A DNA stretch of 64,000 nt from Thalassobaculum sp965228445. Lineage in GTDB: Bacteria; Pseudomonadota; Alphaproteobacteria; Thalassobaculales; Thalassobaculaceae. Shown here in pieces: positions 33,836 through 41,918 of this stretch; the first letter of the stretch is position 1, and each line of letters begins with the position of its first letter. Below the pieces are notes generated by a model. That model was not told the origin of the DNA and searched no databases. It saw only the letters and a list, made by a program, of their open reading frames with translations. The stretch lies in the NCBI GenBank assembly GCA_965228445.1, contig OZ245813.1, forward strand, positions 1,922,001 to 1,986,000. Reading direction: 5' to 3'. A program made the position numbers and the translations under genes.

Positions 33836-34199
33836 CGGCCGCCCTTCGACACGCCCCCGGCCACGTCCGGGGGCTGCTCAGGGTGAGGTCGTCGGGTAAA
33901 AGTTCAGGCACAGGGTCGGTGGTCGCAGGCATGCGCCGCCTGGCCCCAAGCGCGAAGGACGGGCCTCGACCTCAGGGCTAAAGAGATAACCTAACCCCGA
34001 CGCCAAAGAGATGGCCTCATTCTGACGGCCAAGGACTGCCCTCAGCCTGGCGGCAAAGAGCGACGTCACCCTGAGGGCAAGACATTGACTGCGCCGACCG
34101 ATCCCAGGAACGACCTCGCCCAGTAGATAGAAGAACGACCTCACCCTGAGCAGGAGCGCAGCGACGTGTCGAAGGGCGGGCTCTCGACGGCGGCGGGCG
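33836..34199. repeat. Palindromic family A element bracketing a 24-25 bp degenerate tandem array
   Basis: This non-coding 364-base gap begins with a family A hairpin (GCCCTTCGACACG at 33841-33853, internal stem GCCCCCGG/CCGGGGGC, then CTCAGGGTGAGG) and ends with its inverse (CACCCTGAGC, then CGTGTCGAAGGGC at 34165-34177). Between them units recur about every 25 bp from 33990 to 34164 (starts near 33990, 34015, 34040, 34064, 34089, 34114 and 34139) with a shared CCTCACCCTGACGGCAAAGA-like pattern; a shorter unit starts at 33970. It appears to be a decayed amplification of the repeat's own inner sequence. Confidence 0.7.
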
Positions 34200-34667
34200 C
34201 TAGAGCTGCTTGGCGGCGGCCAGCACGTCCTCCACATGGCCCGGCACCTTGACCTTGCGCCAGACGCCGCGGATCACGCCGTCGCCGTCAATCAGAAAGG
34301 TCGAGCGCTCGATGCCCATCGACTTGCGGCCGTACATGGTCTTCTCGACCCAGACCCCGTAGGCCTCGGTCACCGCCCCGCTCTCGTCGGAGCCCAGGGT
34401 GAACGGCAGCTCGTACTTCGCCTTGAACTTGTCGTGCTTGGCCACCGTGTCGCGGCTGACGCCGATGACCTCGACTCCGCCGGCGCCGGAGAAGTCCGGC
34501 AGGGCGTCGCGGAAGCCGCAGGCCTGCTTGGTGCAGCCCGGGGTGTCGTCGCGCGGATAGAAGTACAGCACCACCGGCTTGCCCTTCAGCTTGGCCAGCG
34601 ACACCTCGCCGCCGCCATCCGTGGGCATGGTGAAATCCGGGGCCTTGTCGCCGACATCGAGGCTCAT
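34200..34667 (-). CDS. bcp: Thioredoxin-dependent peroxiredoxin (Bcp/PrxQ)
   Basis: A 155-residue peroxiredoxin that reduces hydroperoxides. Peroxidatic Cys45 and resolving Cys50 stand in DTPGCTKQACGFRD, the same positions as in E. coli Bcp. GVSRDTVAKHDKFKAKYELP and ERSTFLIDGDGVIRGVWRKV are family landmarks. The ATG at 34667 (MSLDVGDKAPDF) is chosen because GGAG lies eight bases upstream of it, whereas the earlier ATG at 34676 touches that site directly. Confidence 0.95.
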   Translation of the reverse strand: MSLDVGDKAPDFTMPTDGGGEVSLAKLKGKPVVLYFYPRDDTPGCTKQACGFRDALPDFSGAGGVEVIGVSRDTVAKHDKFKAKYELPFTLGSDESGAVTEAYGVWVEKTMYGRKSMGIERSTFLIDGDGVIRGVWRKVKVPGHVEDVLAAAKQL

Positions 34668-34842
34668 CAGTCGCATCTCCAGCAGGTTGCACCGCTCAAG
34701 ATGTCGACCGCGGGGCCGGTCCTGTCAATCGGCGGCGGCGGAATAACCCGGCGCCGTCCGGGTCTGAACCGGCAGCGCATCCCGACCCGGCCCCGTCCGG
34801 CATCCGGGGTGCCGGGCGGAGAACGGTACGGAAAGGCGCATC

Positions 34843-36441
34843 ATGAACTCCCGCACGAACGACAGGCGCTGGTTTCTGCGCACCTCAGCGGCCGCGTCGG
34901 TGATGGCGCTCGCCCCGCTGCCCACGCTGGTCCAGGCCGGCACCCACGGCCCCGATTTCGGCAAGTCGACTCCGTTCGACGCCGAGACCCTGGTCGCCCG
35001 CGCCGCCGAGATGGCGCGGCACCCGTTCGTCCAGCGCCGCAGCCCGGCGCCCGAGCTGACCCCGGCGATCGACTACCAGACCCATGGCGCGGTCCAGTAC
35101 GACCGCGACAAGGCGCTGTTCGGACGGGCCGGCGGCTCGTTTCCCGTGACCTTCTTCCCGCTCGGAACCTACTTCCCGCGCCCGGTCACGATCCACGCGG
35201 TCAGCGGCGGCGCCTCGGCCCCGGTCCTCTACGCCCCCGAGCTGTTCGACATCCCCGAGGGCAACCTGATCGGCCAGCTGCCGGCCGATGCCGGGTTCGC
35301 CGGGTTCCGCATCCATGAGGACCGCGACCGCGGCGACTGGCGCACCCAGGACTGGGCCGCCTTCCTCGGCGGTTGCTACTTCCGGGCGATCGGCGCGCTC
35401 GGCCAATACGGCATCTCCGCCCGCGGCATCACCGTCAACACCGCCACCGGCGGCCCGGAGGAGTTTCCCGACTTCACCGAATTCCATTTCGAGCCCGATG
35501 CCGGCGGCCCGAACGGCATGCGCGTTCACGCGCTGCTCGACGGCCCCAGCGTCACCGGCGCCTACAGCTTCGACCTGCACCGCGACACCGGCGTGGTGAT
35601 GGAGATCGGCGCCCGGATCTTCCTGCGCCAGGACGTGGAGCGGCTCGGCATCGCGCCGCTGACCTCGATGTACTGGTATTCCGAGCGCAAGACCGACGAT
35701 GCGCCGGACTGGCGTCCGGAAATCCACGATTCCGACGGGCTCGCCATCTGGTCGGGCAGCGGGGAGCGGATCTGGCGGCCGCTGAACAACCCGGAGACCG
35801 TGGTCACCTCCAGCTTCCAGGAGGCCGCCCCCAAGGGCTTCGGCCTGCTGCAGCGCGACCGGGAGTTCGAGCATTACCTGGACGGGGTGAACTACCACCT
35901 GCGCCCGAGCCTCTGGGTCGAGCCGCTCGGCGACTGGGGACCCGGCTCCATTCAGCTCGTAGAGATCCCGACCGACGACGAGATTCACGACAACATCGTC
36001 GCCCAGTGGACCCCGGCCGCGCCGGCGACCAAGGGGTCGGAATACGCCTTCCGCTACCGGCTGCACTGGGTCGATCAGGAGCCCTACCCGGCCCGTTCGG
36101 TAGCCCGCACCACCGCCACCCGGTCCGGCCGCGGCGGCGAGCCGGGCCAACCCCGGCCGGAGGGTGCCACCCGCTACGTGGTCGATTTCGACGGCGGCGC
36201 GCTTGGGCCGGACCTGTCCGAGGACGCGGTGACGGCGAAGGTCGAGGCCATCGGCGGCAAGGTCCTGCGCGCCCGCGGCGAGCCGGTCCCCCATACCGAC
36301 CGCTGGCGGATGGTCACCGACGTCGTTCCCGACGGGTCCGAGCCGGTGGAGATCCGCGGCTACCTGGAACGCGACGGCGCGCCGCTGACCGAGACCTGGC
36401 TGCACCAGCACCGGCCGGGGAACGAGCTGCGGGGAGGGTAA
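34843..36441 (+). CDS. Periplasmic glucan biosynthesis protein (OpgG/OpgD), Tat-exported
   Basis: A 532-residue MdoG-family protein, which shapes osmoregulated periplasmic glucans. The N-terminus DRRWFLRTSAAASVMALAPL is a twin-arginine signal, as in OpgD, with cleavage expected near residue 32 (LVQAG). PFDAETLVARAAEMARHPFV opens the mature domain and ITVNTATGGPEEFPDFTEFH is typical of the core. The C-terminal immunoglobulin-like domain (about 400-525) is present. No opgH glucosyltransferase follows, so it is an unlinked copy. Confidence 0.92.
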   Translation: MNSRTNDRRWFLRTSAAASVMALAPLPTLVQAGTHGPDFGKSTPFDAETLVARAAEMARHPFVQRRSPAPELTPAIDYQTHGAVQYDRDKALFGRAGGSFPVTFFPLGTYFPRPVTIHAVSGGASAPVLYAPELFDIPEGNLIGQLPADAGFAGFRIHEDRDRGDWRTQDWAAFLGGCYFRAIGALGQYGISARGITVNTATGGPEEFPDFTEFHFEPDAGGPNGMRVHALLDGPSVTGAYSFDLHRDTGVVMEIGARIFLRQDVERLGIAPLTSMYWYSERKTDDAPDWRPEIHDSDGLAIWSGSGERIWRPLNNPETVVTSSFQEAAPKGFGLLQRDREFEHYLDGVNYHLRPSLWVEPLGDWGPGSIQLVEIPTDDEIHDNIVAQWTPAAPATKGSEYAFRYRLHWVDQEPYPARSVARTTATRSGRGGEPGQPRPEGATRYVVDFDGGALGPDLSEDAVTAKVEAIGGKVLRARGEPVPHTDRWRMVTDVVPDGSEPVEIRGYLERDGAPLTETWLHQHRPGNELRGG

Positions 36442-36447
36442 CCAGCT

Positions 36448-37665
36448 TCACGTCGGGCGGCGCAGGCTGACGACCAAGCCGAGCGCGAGCGCTGCGCCGC
36501 CGATCGCAAACGTCGCTTGCATGGCCTCGGCGATTGCCCCGGGTGCCGCCGCACCCATGTCCGCCCGCACGATCAGCGAAAGGGCGAGGCCCGATCCCAG
36601 CGTGCCGGCGACGAAGCCGAGGTTGCGCGACAGGTTGAGCAGGCCGGAGATCATGCCGCGCCGCGCCTCCTCGGCCTGCGCCATCACCGCGGTGTTGTTG
36701 GCCGCCTGGAACATCTGAAAGCCAGGCGTCAGGAAGCCGATTGCCACCAGATAGCCGGCCACACCGAGGCACCCCGGCAACAGCACCAGACCGAACGCCC
36801 CCACCGTCAGCGCCGCAAAGCCGAGCCGCATGACGGTCCGAGCCCCCCAGGCGTCGACCAGCCGGCCGGACGGCACGCCGCAGAACACCGCGATCAGCGG
36901 GCCCACCGACATGACCAGCCCGATCCGGGCCTCCGGCAGGTCGAGCACGCCGCCCAGATAGAACGGCCCGACCACCAGGGTCGCCATCATCACCGCCGCC
37001 ACCAACGCATTGGCGGCCAGATGCGGCATCAGTCCGGCCGATGCGGCGGCGAAGGGCAACCGCCCGACCGGCTTTCCCGCCCCGCCCGAAGCCGGCACGA
37101 AGATCCAGACCATCGCCAGAGCAGCCAGGCTGATCGGCACCAGCGCCCAGAACAGCGCCTGCCAGGCGGCGACCGACAGGATCCAGCCGCCCAGGGCCGG
37201 ACCGGTCGCCGTGCCCACGGCCGACATGGTGCCGAGCAGTCCCATGGCCCGCCCCACCCGGTCCTTGCCGGCGGCCTGCCGCACCAGCGCCATCGCCAAC
37301 GCCATCAGGAAGGCGGCCGCCGCGCCCTGCACCGCCCGCGCGGCCACCAAAGACCACAGCCCGCTCGCCAATGCGCAGAGCAGCGACGCGCCGGCGAACA
37401 GGGCCAGGCCTGCCAGCAGCATGCGCCGCAGCCCGAACCGGTCACCCGCCTGCCCCGCCAGCACGACGACGGCCGTCATCGCCCCGAGATAGCCGACCGC
37501 CACCCACTGCACGGCGTCGAGCTCGGCACCGAACGCCCGCGACAAGGTCGGCAGCGCCACATTGGCGATGCTCGCCCCCAGGGTCGACAGGAACATCGCC
37601 AGCCCCAGACTGGCCAGCGCCCCGATGCCGGCCCGCGCCGGCGCTTGCACCACATCATCGCTCAT
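36448..37665 (-). CDS. MFS transporter (drug-resistance type)
   Basis: A 405-residue membrane protein, about 12 helices, starting MSDDVVQAPARAGIGALASL. LSTLGASIANVALPTLSRAF and the motif A loop GQAGDRFGLRRMLLAGLALF place it with drug efflux MFS proteins. The in-frame extension to 37713 is not preferred. It is divergent from a MerR regulator, and a SoxR-box-like palindrome with a TTGACC -35 element reading toward this gene lies 47 bp upstream. It is therefore probably induced by that regulator and may expel redox-active or toxic small molecules. Confidence 0.88.
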   Translation of the reverse strand: MSDDVVQAPARAGIGALASLGLAMFLSTLGASIANVALPTLSRAFGAELDAVQWVAVGYLGAMTAVVVLAGQAGDRFGLRRMLLAGLALFAGASLLCALASGLWSLVAARAVQGAAAAFLMALAMALVRQAAGKDRVGRAMGLLGTMSAVGTATGPALGGWILSVAAWQALFWALVPISLAALAMVWIFVPASGGAGKPVGRLPFAAASAGLMPHLAANALVAAVMMATLVVGPFYLGGVLDLPEARIGLVMSVGPLIAVFCGVPSGRLVDAWGARTVMRLGFAALTVGAFGLVLLPGCLGVAGYLVAIGFLTPGFQMFQAANNTAVMAQAEEARRGMISGLLNLSRNLGFVAGTLGSGLALSLIVRADMGAAAPGAIAEAMQATFAIGGAALALGLVVSLRRPT

Positions 37666-37711
37666 CGAACTGAAATCCCTTGTCAGAAGCCTTCGATGGG
37701 CTGACGCTGCC

Positions 37712-37734
37712 ACCTCAAGTCAACTTGAGGTCAA
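37712..37734 (-). promoter_or_regulatory. SoxR-box-like MerR operator and -35 element for the MFS gene
   Basis: ACCTCAAGT-CA-ACTTGAGGT (37712-37731) is a perfect 9-bp inverted repeat. Its core, CCTCAAGT-N2-ACTTGAGG, equals the E. coli SoxR box except for one of the two central bases. On the minus strand TTGACC (37734-37729) leads directly into TCAAGTTGACTTGAGG, the same arrangement as the soxS -35 and box. The -10 region 19 bases further is poor, as expected for an activator-dependent MerR promoter. Confidence 0.7.
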
Positions 37735-37736
37735 GG

Positions 37737-38138
37737 ATGAAACTGCTGGATATCGGCGAGGTGTCGCACCGCTCCGGGGTACCGGCCTCGACCCTGCGCT
37801 ATTACGATGAGATCGGCCTGATCGCCTCGGCAGGTCGCCACGGGCTGCGGCGCCAGTACCTGCCCGACGTGCTGCTGCGCCTCGCCCTGATCGCCATGGG
37901 CAAATCGGCGGGCTTTTCCCTCGACGAGATCGCCCGGATTTTCGCCCCGGACGGCAAGGTCGCCCTGCCGCGCGAGGAGCTGCACCAGAAGGCGGACGAA
38001 CTCGACCAGCAGATCGCGAGGCTGACGGCCCTGAGCGACACCCTGCGCCACGTCGCCGACTGCCCGGCCCCGTCGCACCTGGAATGCCCGACGTTTCAGC
38101 GCCTGGTCACGGTGGCGGGGCGGCGGAGGCGGGGGTAA
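37737..38138 (+). CDS. MerR-family regulator, SoxR-like without the Fe-S cysteine cluster
   Basis: A 133-residue MerR protein starting MKLLDIGEVSHRSGVPASTL, with GGTCAAGG just upstream. The HTH and wing (RSGVPASTLRYYDEIGLI, then GLRRQYLPDVLLRLALI) are close to SoxR. SoxR binds [2Fe-2S] through four cysteines in C-x2-C-x-C-x5-C, whereas this protein has only Cys109 and Cys117 (ADCPAPSHLECPTF) in its C-terminal segment. A thiol switch or another ligand is more likely than a 2Fe-2S centre. It is divergent from an MFS pump and probably controls it through the palindrome at 37712. Confidence 0.85.
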   Translation: MKLLDIGEVSHRSGVPASTLRYYDEIGLIASAGRHGLRRQYLPDVLLRLALIAMGKSAGFSLDEIARIFAPDGKVALPREELHQKADELDQQIARLTALSDTLRHVADCPAPSHLECPTFQRLVTVAGRRRRG

Positions 38139-38199
38139 TGGTGGCTCACAACTTACCCATCGATTGTCCCCTCGCCGACCCGCCCCACATACTCCTTCC

Positions 38200-40683
38200 A
38201 TGAACCACGCCCCGCCCCTGCCCGCCCTGCCGCCCGCCTTTCAGGCGTGGTTCGCGGCCAAGGGATGGGCGGCGCATCCCCACCAGCTTGAGATGCTCGC
38301 CGCCGCTCGGGCCGGGCAGTCGGCGTTGCTGATCGCGCCGACCGGCGGGGGCAAGACGCTGGCCGGGTTTCTCGCCTCGCTGGTCGAGCTCTCGGAAGAC
38401 CCGAAGGCTGGACTGCACACGCTCTACATCTCGCCGCTGAAGGCGCTGGCGGTCGATATCCACCGCAACCTCACCGCCCCGATCGAGGAGATGGGCCTCG
38501 CCGTCACTGCGGAAACCCGGACCGGCGACACCCCCGCCTCCAAGCGCCAGCGCCAGCGCCGCAAGCCGCCGCATATCCTGCTGACCACGCCGGAGAGCCT
38601 CGCCCTGCTGCTGTCCTATCCGGATGCGGGCGAGATCTTCGCCGGTCTGCGCTGCGTGGTGGTGGACGAGCTGCACGCGCTGGCCGGCACCAAGCGGGGC
38701 GAGCTGCTGGCCCTGGCGCTGGCGCGGCTCGGCACCCTGGCGCCCGAGGCACGGCGGGTCGGGCTGTCGGCCACCGTCGCCCATCCGGCGGCGCTGGAGG
38801 CCTATCTGTCCAAGTCCGGCCGCTCGCCGGCAGATGACGTCACCGTTGTGCGCGGCGGCGAGGCGGCGCAGGCGGAGGTGAAGATCCTTCTCCCTGGCGG
38901 CGAGAAACCCGGGGAGAAGGATAAGGACCGGCTGCCCTGGTCCGGGCATATGGGGCTCTACGCCATCGACCGGATCTACGCGGCGATCCAGGCGCACAAG
39001 ACCACCCTGGTCTTCGTCAACACCCGCGCCCAGGCCGAGCTGATCTTCCAGGCCCTGTGGCATGCCAACGAGGACCACCTGCCCATCGCCCTGCACCACG
39101 GCAGCCTGGCGGCCGAGCAGCGGCGCAAGGTGGAGGCGGTGATGGCCAAGGGAGGCCTGCGCGCCGTGGTCGCCACCTCCTCGCTCGATCTCGGCATCGA
39201 CTGGGCCGCCGTCGATCTGGTGCTGCAGGTCGGGGCACCCAAGGGCACTTCGCGGCTACTGCAGCGCATCGGCCGGGCCAACCACCGGCTGGACGAACCG
39301 TCCCGTGCCCTGCTGGTGCCCGCCAACCGGTTCGAGGTGCTGGAATGCAAGGCAGCGCTCGACGCCATGCGGGCGGGCGAGCTGGACGGCGACCCGCCGC
39401 GGCCCGGCGGGCTCGACGTGCTGGCCCAGCATGTGCTCGGCACCGCCTGCGCGGCGCCGTTCGATCCGGCGGATCTCTATGCCGAGGTGATCACCGCCTC
39501 GCCCTATGCCGATCTGGACCGGGAGACCTTCGACGCGGTGGTGGAGTTCGTGCGCACCGGCGGCTACGCGCTGAAGGTCTATGACCGGTTCCAGCGCATC
39601 CGCCCCAATGCCGAGGGGCGGCTCGAGGTGGCGGACAAGCGGGTCGCCCAGTCCTACCGCATGAATGTCGGCACCATCGTCGAGGCGGTGACCGTCAAGG
39701 TGCGGATGGGCCGCGGCCGCATCCTGGGCGAGATCGAGGAGTATTTCGTCCAGTGGCTCCGCCCGGGCGATACGTTCCTGTTCGCCGGCCGGCTGCTGAC
39801 CTTCCAGGGCATGCGCGAGAACTTCGTCGACTGTTCCCCCGGCGGCGAGGGCGAGCCCGCCGTGCCGGCCTATATGGGCGGCAAGCTGCCGCTGACCACC
39901 CAGCTCGCCCACCGGGTCCGGGGCATGCTGGAGGACAGCGCCTCCTGGCCGACCCTGCCGGGCCCGGTGGAGGAATGGCTGGAGCTGCAGCGCTGGCGCT
40001 CGGTCCTGCCCAGGGCGGACAGCCTGCTGGTGGAGAGCTTCCCCCGGGCCGACCGGGAATACCTGGTCGCCTATACCTTCGCCGGACGCAACGCCCACCA
40101 GACGCTCGGCATGCTGCTGACGCGGCGTATGGAGCGGATGGGGCTCGGGCCGCTCGGCTTCGTCGCCACCGACTACGTGATCGCCGTGTGGTCGGTGAAG
40201 CCCTGCGAGGACATGGATACCCTGTTCGACCAGGACATGCTGGGCGACGACCTGGAGGAGTGGATGGCGGAGTCGTCGCTGCTGAAGCGCACCTTCCGCA
40301 ACGTCGCTGTCATCGCCGGGCTGATCGAGCGAAAGCTACCGGGACACGAGAAGACCGGCCGTCAGGTGACGTTCAACGCCGACCTGATCTACGATGTCCT
40401 GCGCAAGCACCAGCCGGACCACATCCTGCTGCAGGCGACGCGGGAGGATGCGGCGCGCGGGCTGACCGACATCCGCCGGCTGTCCGACCTGCTGGTCAGC
40501 GTGCAGGGCAGGATCGTCCACCGGCGGCTCGACCGGGTGTCGCCGCTTGCGGTGCCGATCCTGCTGGAGGTCGGCAAGGAGCAGGTCGCCGGCGGGGCGA
40601 TCGAGGCGCTGATGGACGATTTCGCCGAAACCCTCATCGAGGAGGCGATCGGCGGCGACATGCAGGGCAGCCTGCAGATTTAG
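38200..40683 (+). CDS. Lhr-like DEXH-box helicase (ligase-associated type)
   Basis: An 827-residue superfamily 2 helicase of the Lhr core type. Motif I is APTGGGKTLAGF (Lys52), motif II DELH (156-159), motif III SATVAHP, and the second RecA domain has VVATSSLDLGIDWAAVDLVL and LLQRIGRANHR. The C-terminal winged-helix and Lhr domains extend to the end. In many bacteria this helicase is linked to an ATP-dependent ligase, nuclease and phosphoesterase, none of which is here. Residues 229-241 (ILLPGGEKPGEKD) are encoded by a perfect 11-bp palindrome and look like an in-frame repeat insertion. The ATG at 38200 (MNHAPPLPALPPAF) is preferred over 38164. Confidence 0.9.
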   Translation: MNHAPPLPALPPAFQAWFAAKGWAAHPHQLEMLAAARAGQSALLIAPTGGGKTLAGFLASLVELSEDPKAGLHTLYISPLKALAVDIHRNLTAPIEEMGLAVTAETRTGDTPASKRQRQRRKPPHILLTTPESLALLLSYPDAGEIFAGLRCVVVDELHALAGTKRGELLALALARLGTLAPEARRVGLSATVAHPAALEAYLSKSGRSPADDVTVVRGGEAAQAEVKILLPGGEKPGEKDKDRLPWSGHMGLYAIDRIYAAIQAHKTTLVFVNTRAQAELIFQALWHANEDHLPIALHHGSLAAEQRRKVEAVMAKGGLRAVVATSSLDLGIDWAAVDLVLQVGAPKGTSRLLQRIGRANHRLDEPSRALLVPANRFEVLECKAALDAMRAGELDGDPPRPGGLDVLAQHVLGTACAAPFDPADLYAEVITASPYADLDRETFDAVVEFVRTGGYALKVYDRFQRIRPNAEGRLEVADKRVAQSYRMNVGTIVEAVTVKVRMGRGRILGEIEEYFVQWLRPGDTFLFAGRLLTFQGMRENFVDCSPGGEGEPAVPAYMGGKLPLTTQLAHRVRGMLEDSASWPTLPGPVEEWLELQRWRSVLPRADSLLVESFPRADREYLVAYTFAGRNAHQTLGMLLTRRMERMGLGPLGFVATDYVIAVWSVKPCEDMDTLFDQDMLGDDLEEWMAESSLLKRTFRNVAVIAGLIERKLPGHEKTGRQVTFNADLIYDVLRKHQPDHILLQATREDAARGLTDIRRLSDLLVSVQGRIVHRRLDRVSPLAVPILLEVGKEQVAGGAIEALMDDFAETLIEEAIGGDMQGSLQI
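38884..38922. repeat. Palindromic element inserted in frame in the helicase gene
   Basis: ATCCTTCTCCC (38884-38894) and GGGAGAAGGAT (38912-38922) are exact reverse complements with a 17-base spacer. CCTTCTCCC/GGGAGAAGG hairpins are a known kind of extragenic palindrome in alphaproteobacteria. Here the element is translated as part of a Lys/Glu/Gly-rich stretch just before the second helicase domain. Confidence 0.65.
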
Positions 40684-40694
40684 GGGGAAACACC

Positions 40695-41153
40695 GTGTCC
40701 GTCATGAAGCTGCGGCCGGCCGGCGAGGCTGACATCCAGACCCTGGCGGTGCTGAACCGGCAGCTTCTCGACGACGAGGGCCACCCGGCGCCGGTTGGGC
40801 TGTCGAAGCTGGCGGAGCGCCACCGCGACTGGCTCGGCACGGACGAATGGAGCCAGGACATCGTCGAGGTCGACGGGCATGTGGTCGGCTACGTGGTGCA
40901 CGGTCTCAACCCATACCCGCTGGACCCGCAGGTCCCGGAGCGTTTCATCCGCCAGTTCTGCATCGACCGCGCCTATCGCCGGCACGGGCTCGGCCGGGAT
41001 GCGTTCGAGCTGTTCATGGAGCTGCGGCTGGAGCCGGGCGGCCGGGTCACCCTGGACGTGCTGGAGAGCAACCCGGCCGGTCAGGCGTTCTGGGAGGCGG
41101 TCGGCTGCCGGCCGTTCTTCCACCGGCTGGAGGCGTTTCGGCCCCAGGGGTAG
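40695..41153 (+). CDS. GNAT-family N-acetyltransferase
   Basis: A 152-residue acetyltransferase. FCIDRAYRRHGLGRDAFELF is motif A with the acetyl-CoA-binding R-x-x-G-x-G/A, and TLDVLESNPAGQAFWEAVGC is motif B with the usual Asn and a late FWEAVGC. GTG 40695 is chosen because GGGGGAAA lies five bases before it; an ATG three codons later is possible. It follows the helicase by 11 bp and is probably cotranscribed. The acceptor amine is unknown. Confidence 0.85.
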   Translation: MSVMKLRPAGEADIQTLAVLNRQLLDDEGHPAPVGLSKLAERHRDWLGTDEWSQDIVEVDGHVVGYVVHGLNPYPLDPQVPERFIRQFCIDRAYRRHGLGRDAFELFMELRLEPGGRVTLDVLESNPAGQAFWEAVGCRPFFHRLEAFRPQG

Positions 41154-41191
41154 CGGCCGGGCCAGGTCGGCGATCGCCAGGCCGGCGATCG

Positions 41192-41512
41192 TCAGGCCGG
41201 GCTCGACAGCTTCATCAGCACGATGCCGGCGACAATCAGCAACGCCGCCGCGACCCGCAGCACGCTCACGGCCTCGCCCAGGAAGGCGACGCCGACGATA
41301 AAGGCGCCGACCGCGCCGATCCCGGTCCAGACCATGTAGGCGGTGCCGAGCGGCAGGGATCGCATCGCCCAGGCGAGCAGGCCGAAACTGGCCAGCATGG
41401 CGGCGAGGGTGACGACGGACGGGCCGAGCCGGGTGAACCCGGCCGACTGCTTCATGGAAAAGGCCCAGACGATCTCGAACAGGCCGGCGACGGTAAGAAC
41501 GATCCACGGCAT
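41192..41512 (-). CDS. SMR-family transporter, Gdx/SugE type (guanidinium exporter)
   Basis: A 106-residue four-helix small multidrug resistance protein. The first helix WIVLTVAGLFEIVWAFSMKQ holds the essential Glu13, and GFTRLGPSVVTLAAMLASFG and PLGTAYMVWTGIGAVGAFIV carry the Gdx/SugE signature rather than that of EmrE drug pumps. Gdx proteins export guanidinium in exchange for protons and are often controlled by guanidine riboswitches. AGGAGG lies five bases before the ATG, and an ACGG-loop hairpin precedes it. Confidence 0.88.
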   Translation of the reverse strand: MPWIVLTVAGLFEIVWAFSMKQSAGFTRLGPSVVTLAAMLASFGLLAWAMRSLPLGTAYMVWTGIGAVGAFIVGVAFLGEAVSVLRVAAALLIVAGIVLMKLSSPA

Positions 41513-41535
41513 GGCAGCCTCCTTTCGGTGGACTG

Positions 41536-41549
41536 CCGGGCCGTCCCGG
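41536..41549 (-). promoter_or_regulatory. ACGG-loop hairpin, possible guanidine-II (mini-ykkC) riboswitch half
   Basis: On the minus strand CCGGG-ACGG-CCCGG forms a hairpin whose loop fits the ACGR loop of mini-ykkC RNAs and which ends 12 bases before the AGGAGG of the Gdx gene. A guanidine-II riboswitch needs two such hairpins. The only upstream candidate (minus strand of 41569-41582, GAGG-CCACGT-CCTC) has ACG but not the R and is poorly closed. The case is therefore incomplete. Confidence 0.4.
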
Positions 41550-41649
41550 ACTTCTACCCTCGGCGGGGGAGGACGTGGCCTCGCACCGGCGGATATACCG
41601 CGTGGGGTGGGGAGTTCAAGAGGTGGTGGTTCGCAATCTCCCCTCCACT

Positions 41650-41746
41650 CACTCCCCGGATCTATTCCAGGGCGAGACCCACGTTCGCGTGAACCTTCAC
41701 GGATCGCGCCAGCGGACGCCTTGCCCCGGCACAAGGCCGGGGAGTG
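41650..41746. repeat. Palindromic repeat family C, copy 1
   Basis: A unit of about 97 bp bounded by CACTCCCCGG and CCGGGGAGTG, extendable to 11-bp arms (41649-41659 and 41737-41747). It contains GCGTGAAC and CAGCGGACGCCTTGCCCCGG. By eye it is about 85 percent identical to copy 2, which lies 171 bp away in the same orientation. Confidence 0.8.
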
Positions 41747-41820
41747 ATTCGAGGTGGATGGGATCGAGCAGTCGGATCGGAGCTTCGATCGATCTCTCCG
41801 CCCTCACTCACCCCTCTCCA

Positions 41821-41918
41821 CACTCCCCGGATTCATTCCGGGGCGAGACCGAAGCTCGCGTGAACCTGTGGAAACTCGCGCCAGCGGACGCCTTGCCCCG
41901 GAACAGGTCCGGGGAGTG
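41821..41918. repeat. Palindromic repeat family C, copy 2
   Basis: A direct repeat of 41650-41746 with the same CACTCCCCGG / CCGGGGAGTG ends and the internal CAGCGGACGCCTTGCCCCGG. Inner segments ATTCCGGGGC and GCCCCGGAAC-like sequences can also pair, so the whole unit may fold as one long imperfect stem. Confidence 0.8.

Noticed and set aside
33970..34177. Regularly spaced 25-bp units as a CRISPR array
   Set aside because: Units are contiguous and degenerate with no unique spacers between identical repeats, and no cas gene is near.
37737..38138. Genuine SoxR
   Set aside because: The C-x2-C-x-C-x5-C cluster motif is absent; only two cysteines remain near the C-terminus.
41569..41582. Second mini-ykkC hairpin
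   Set aside because: The loop reads ACGT within a six-base loop and the stem has only four pairs, so it does not meet the ACGR rule.
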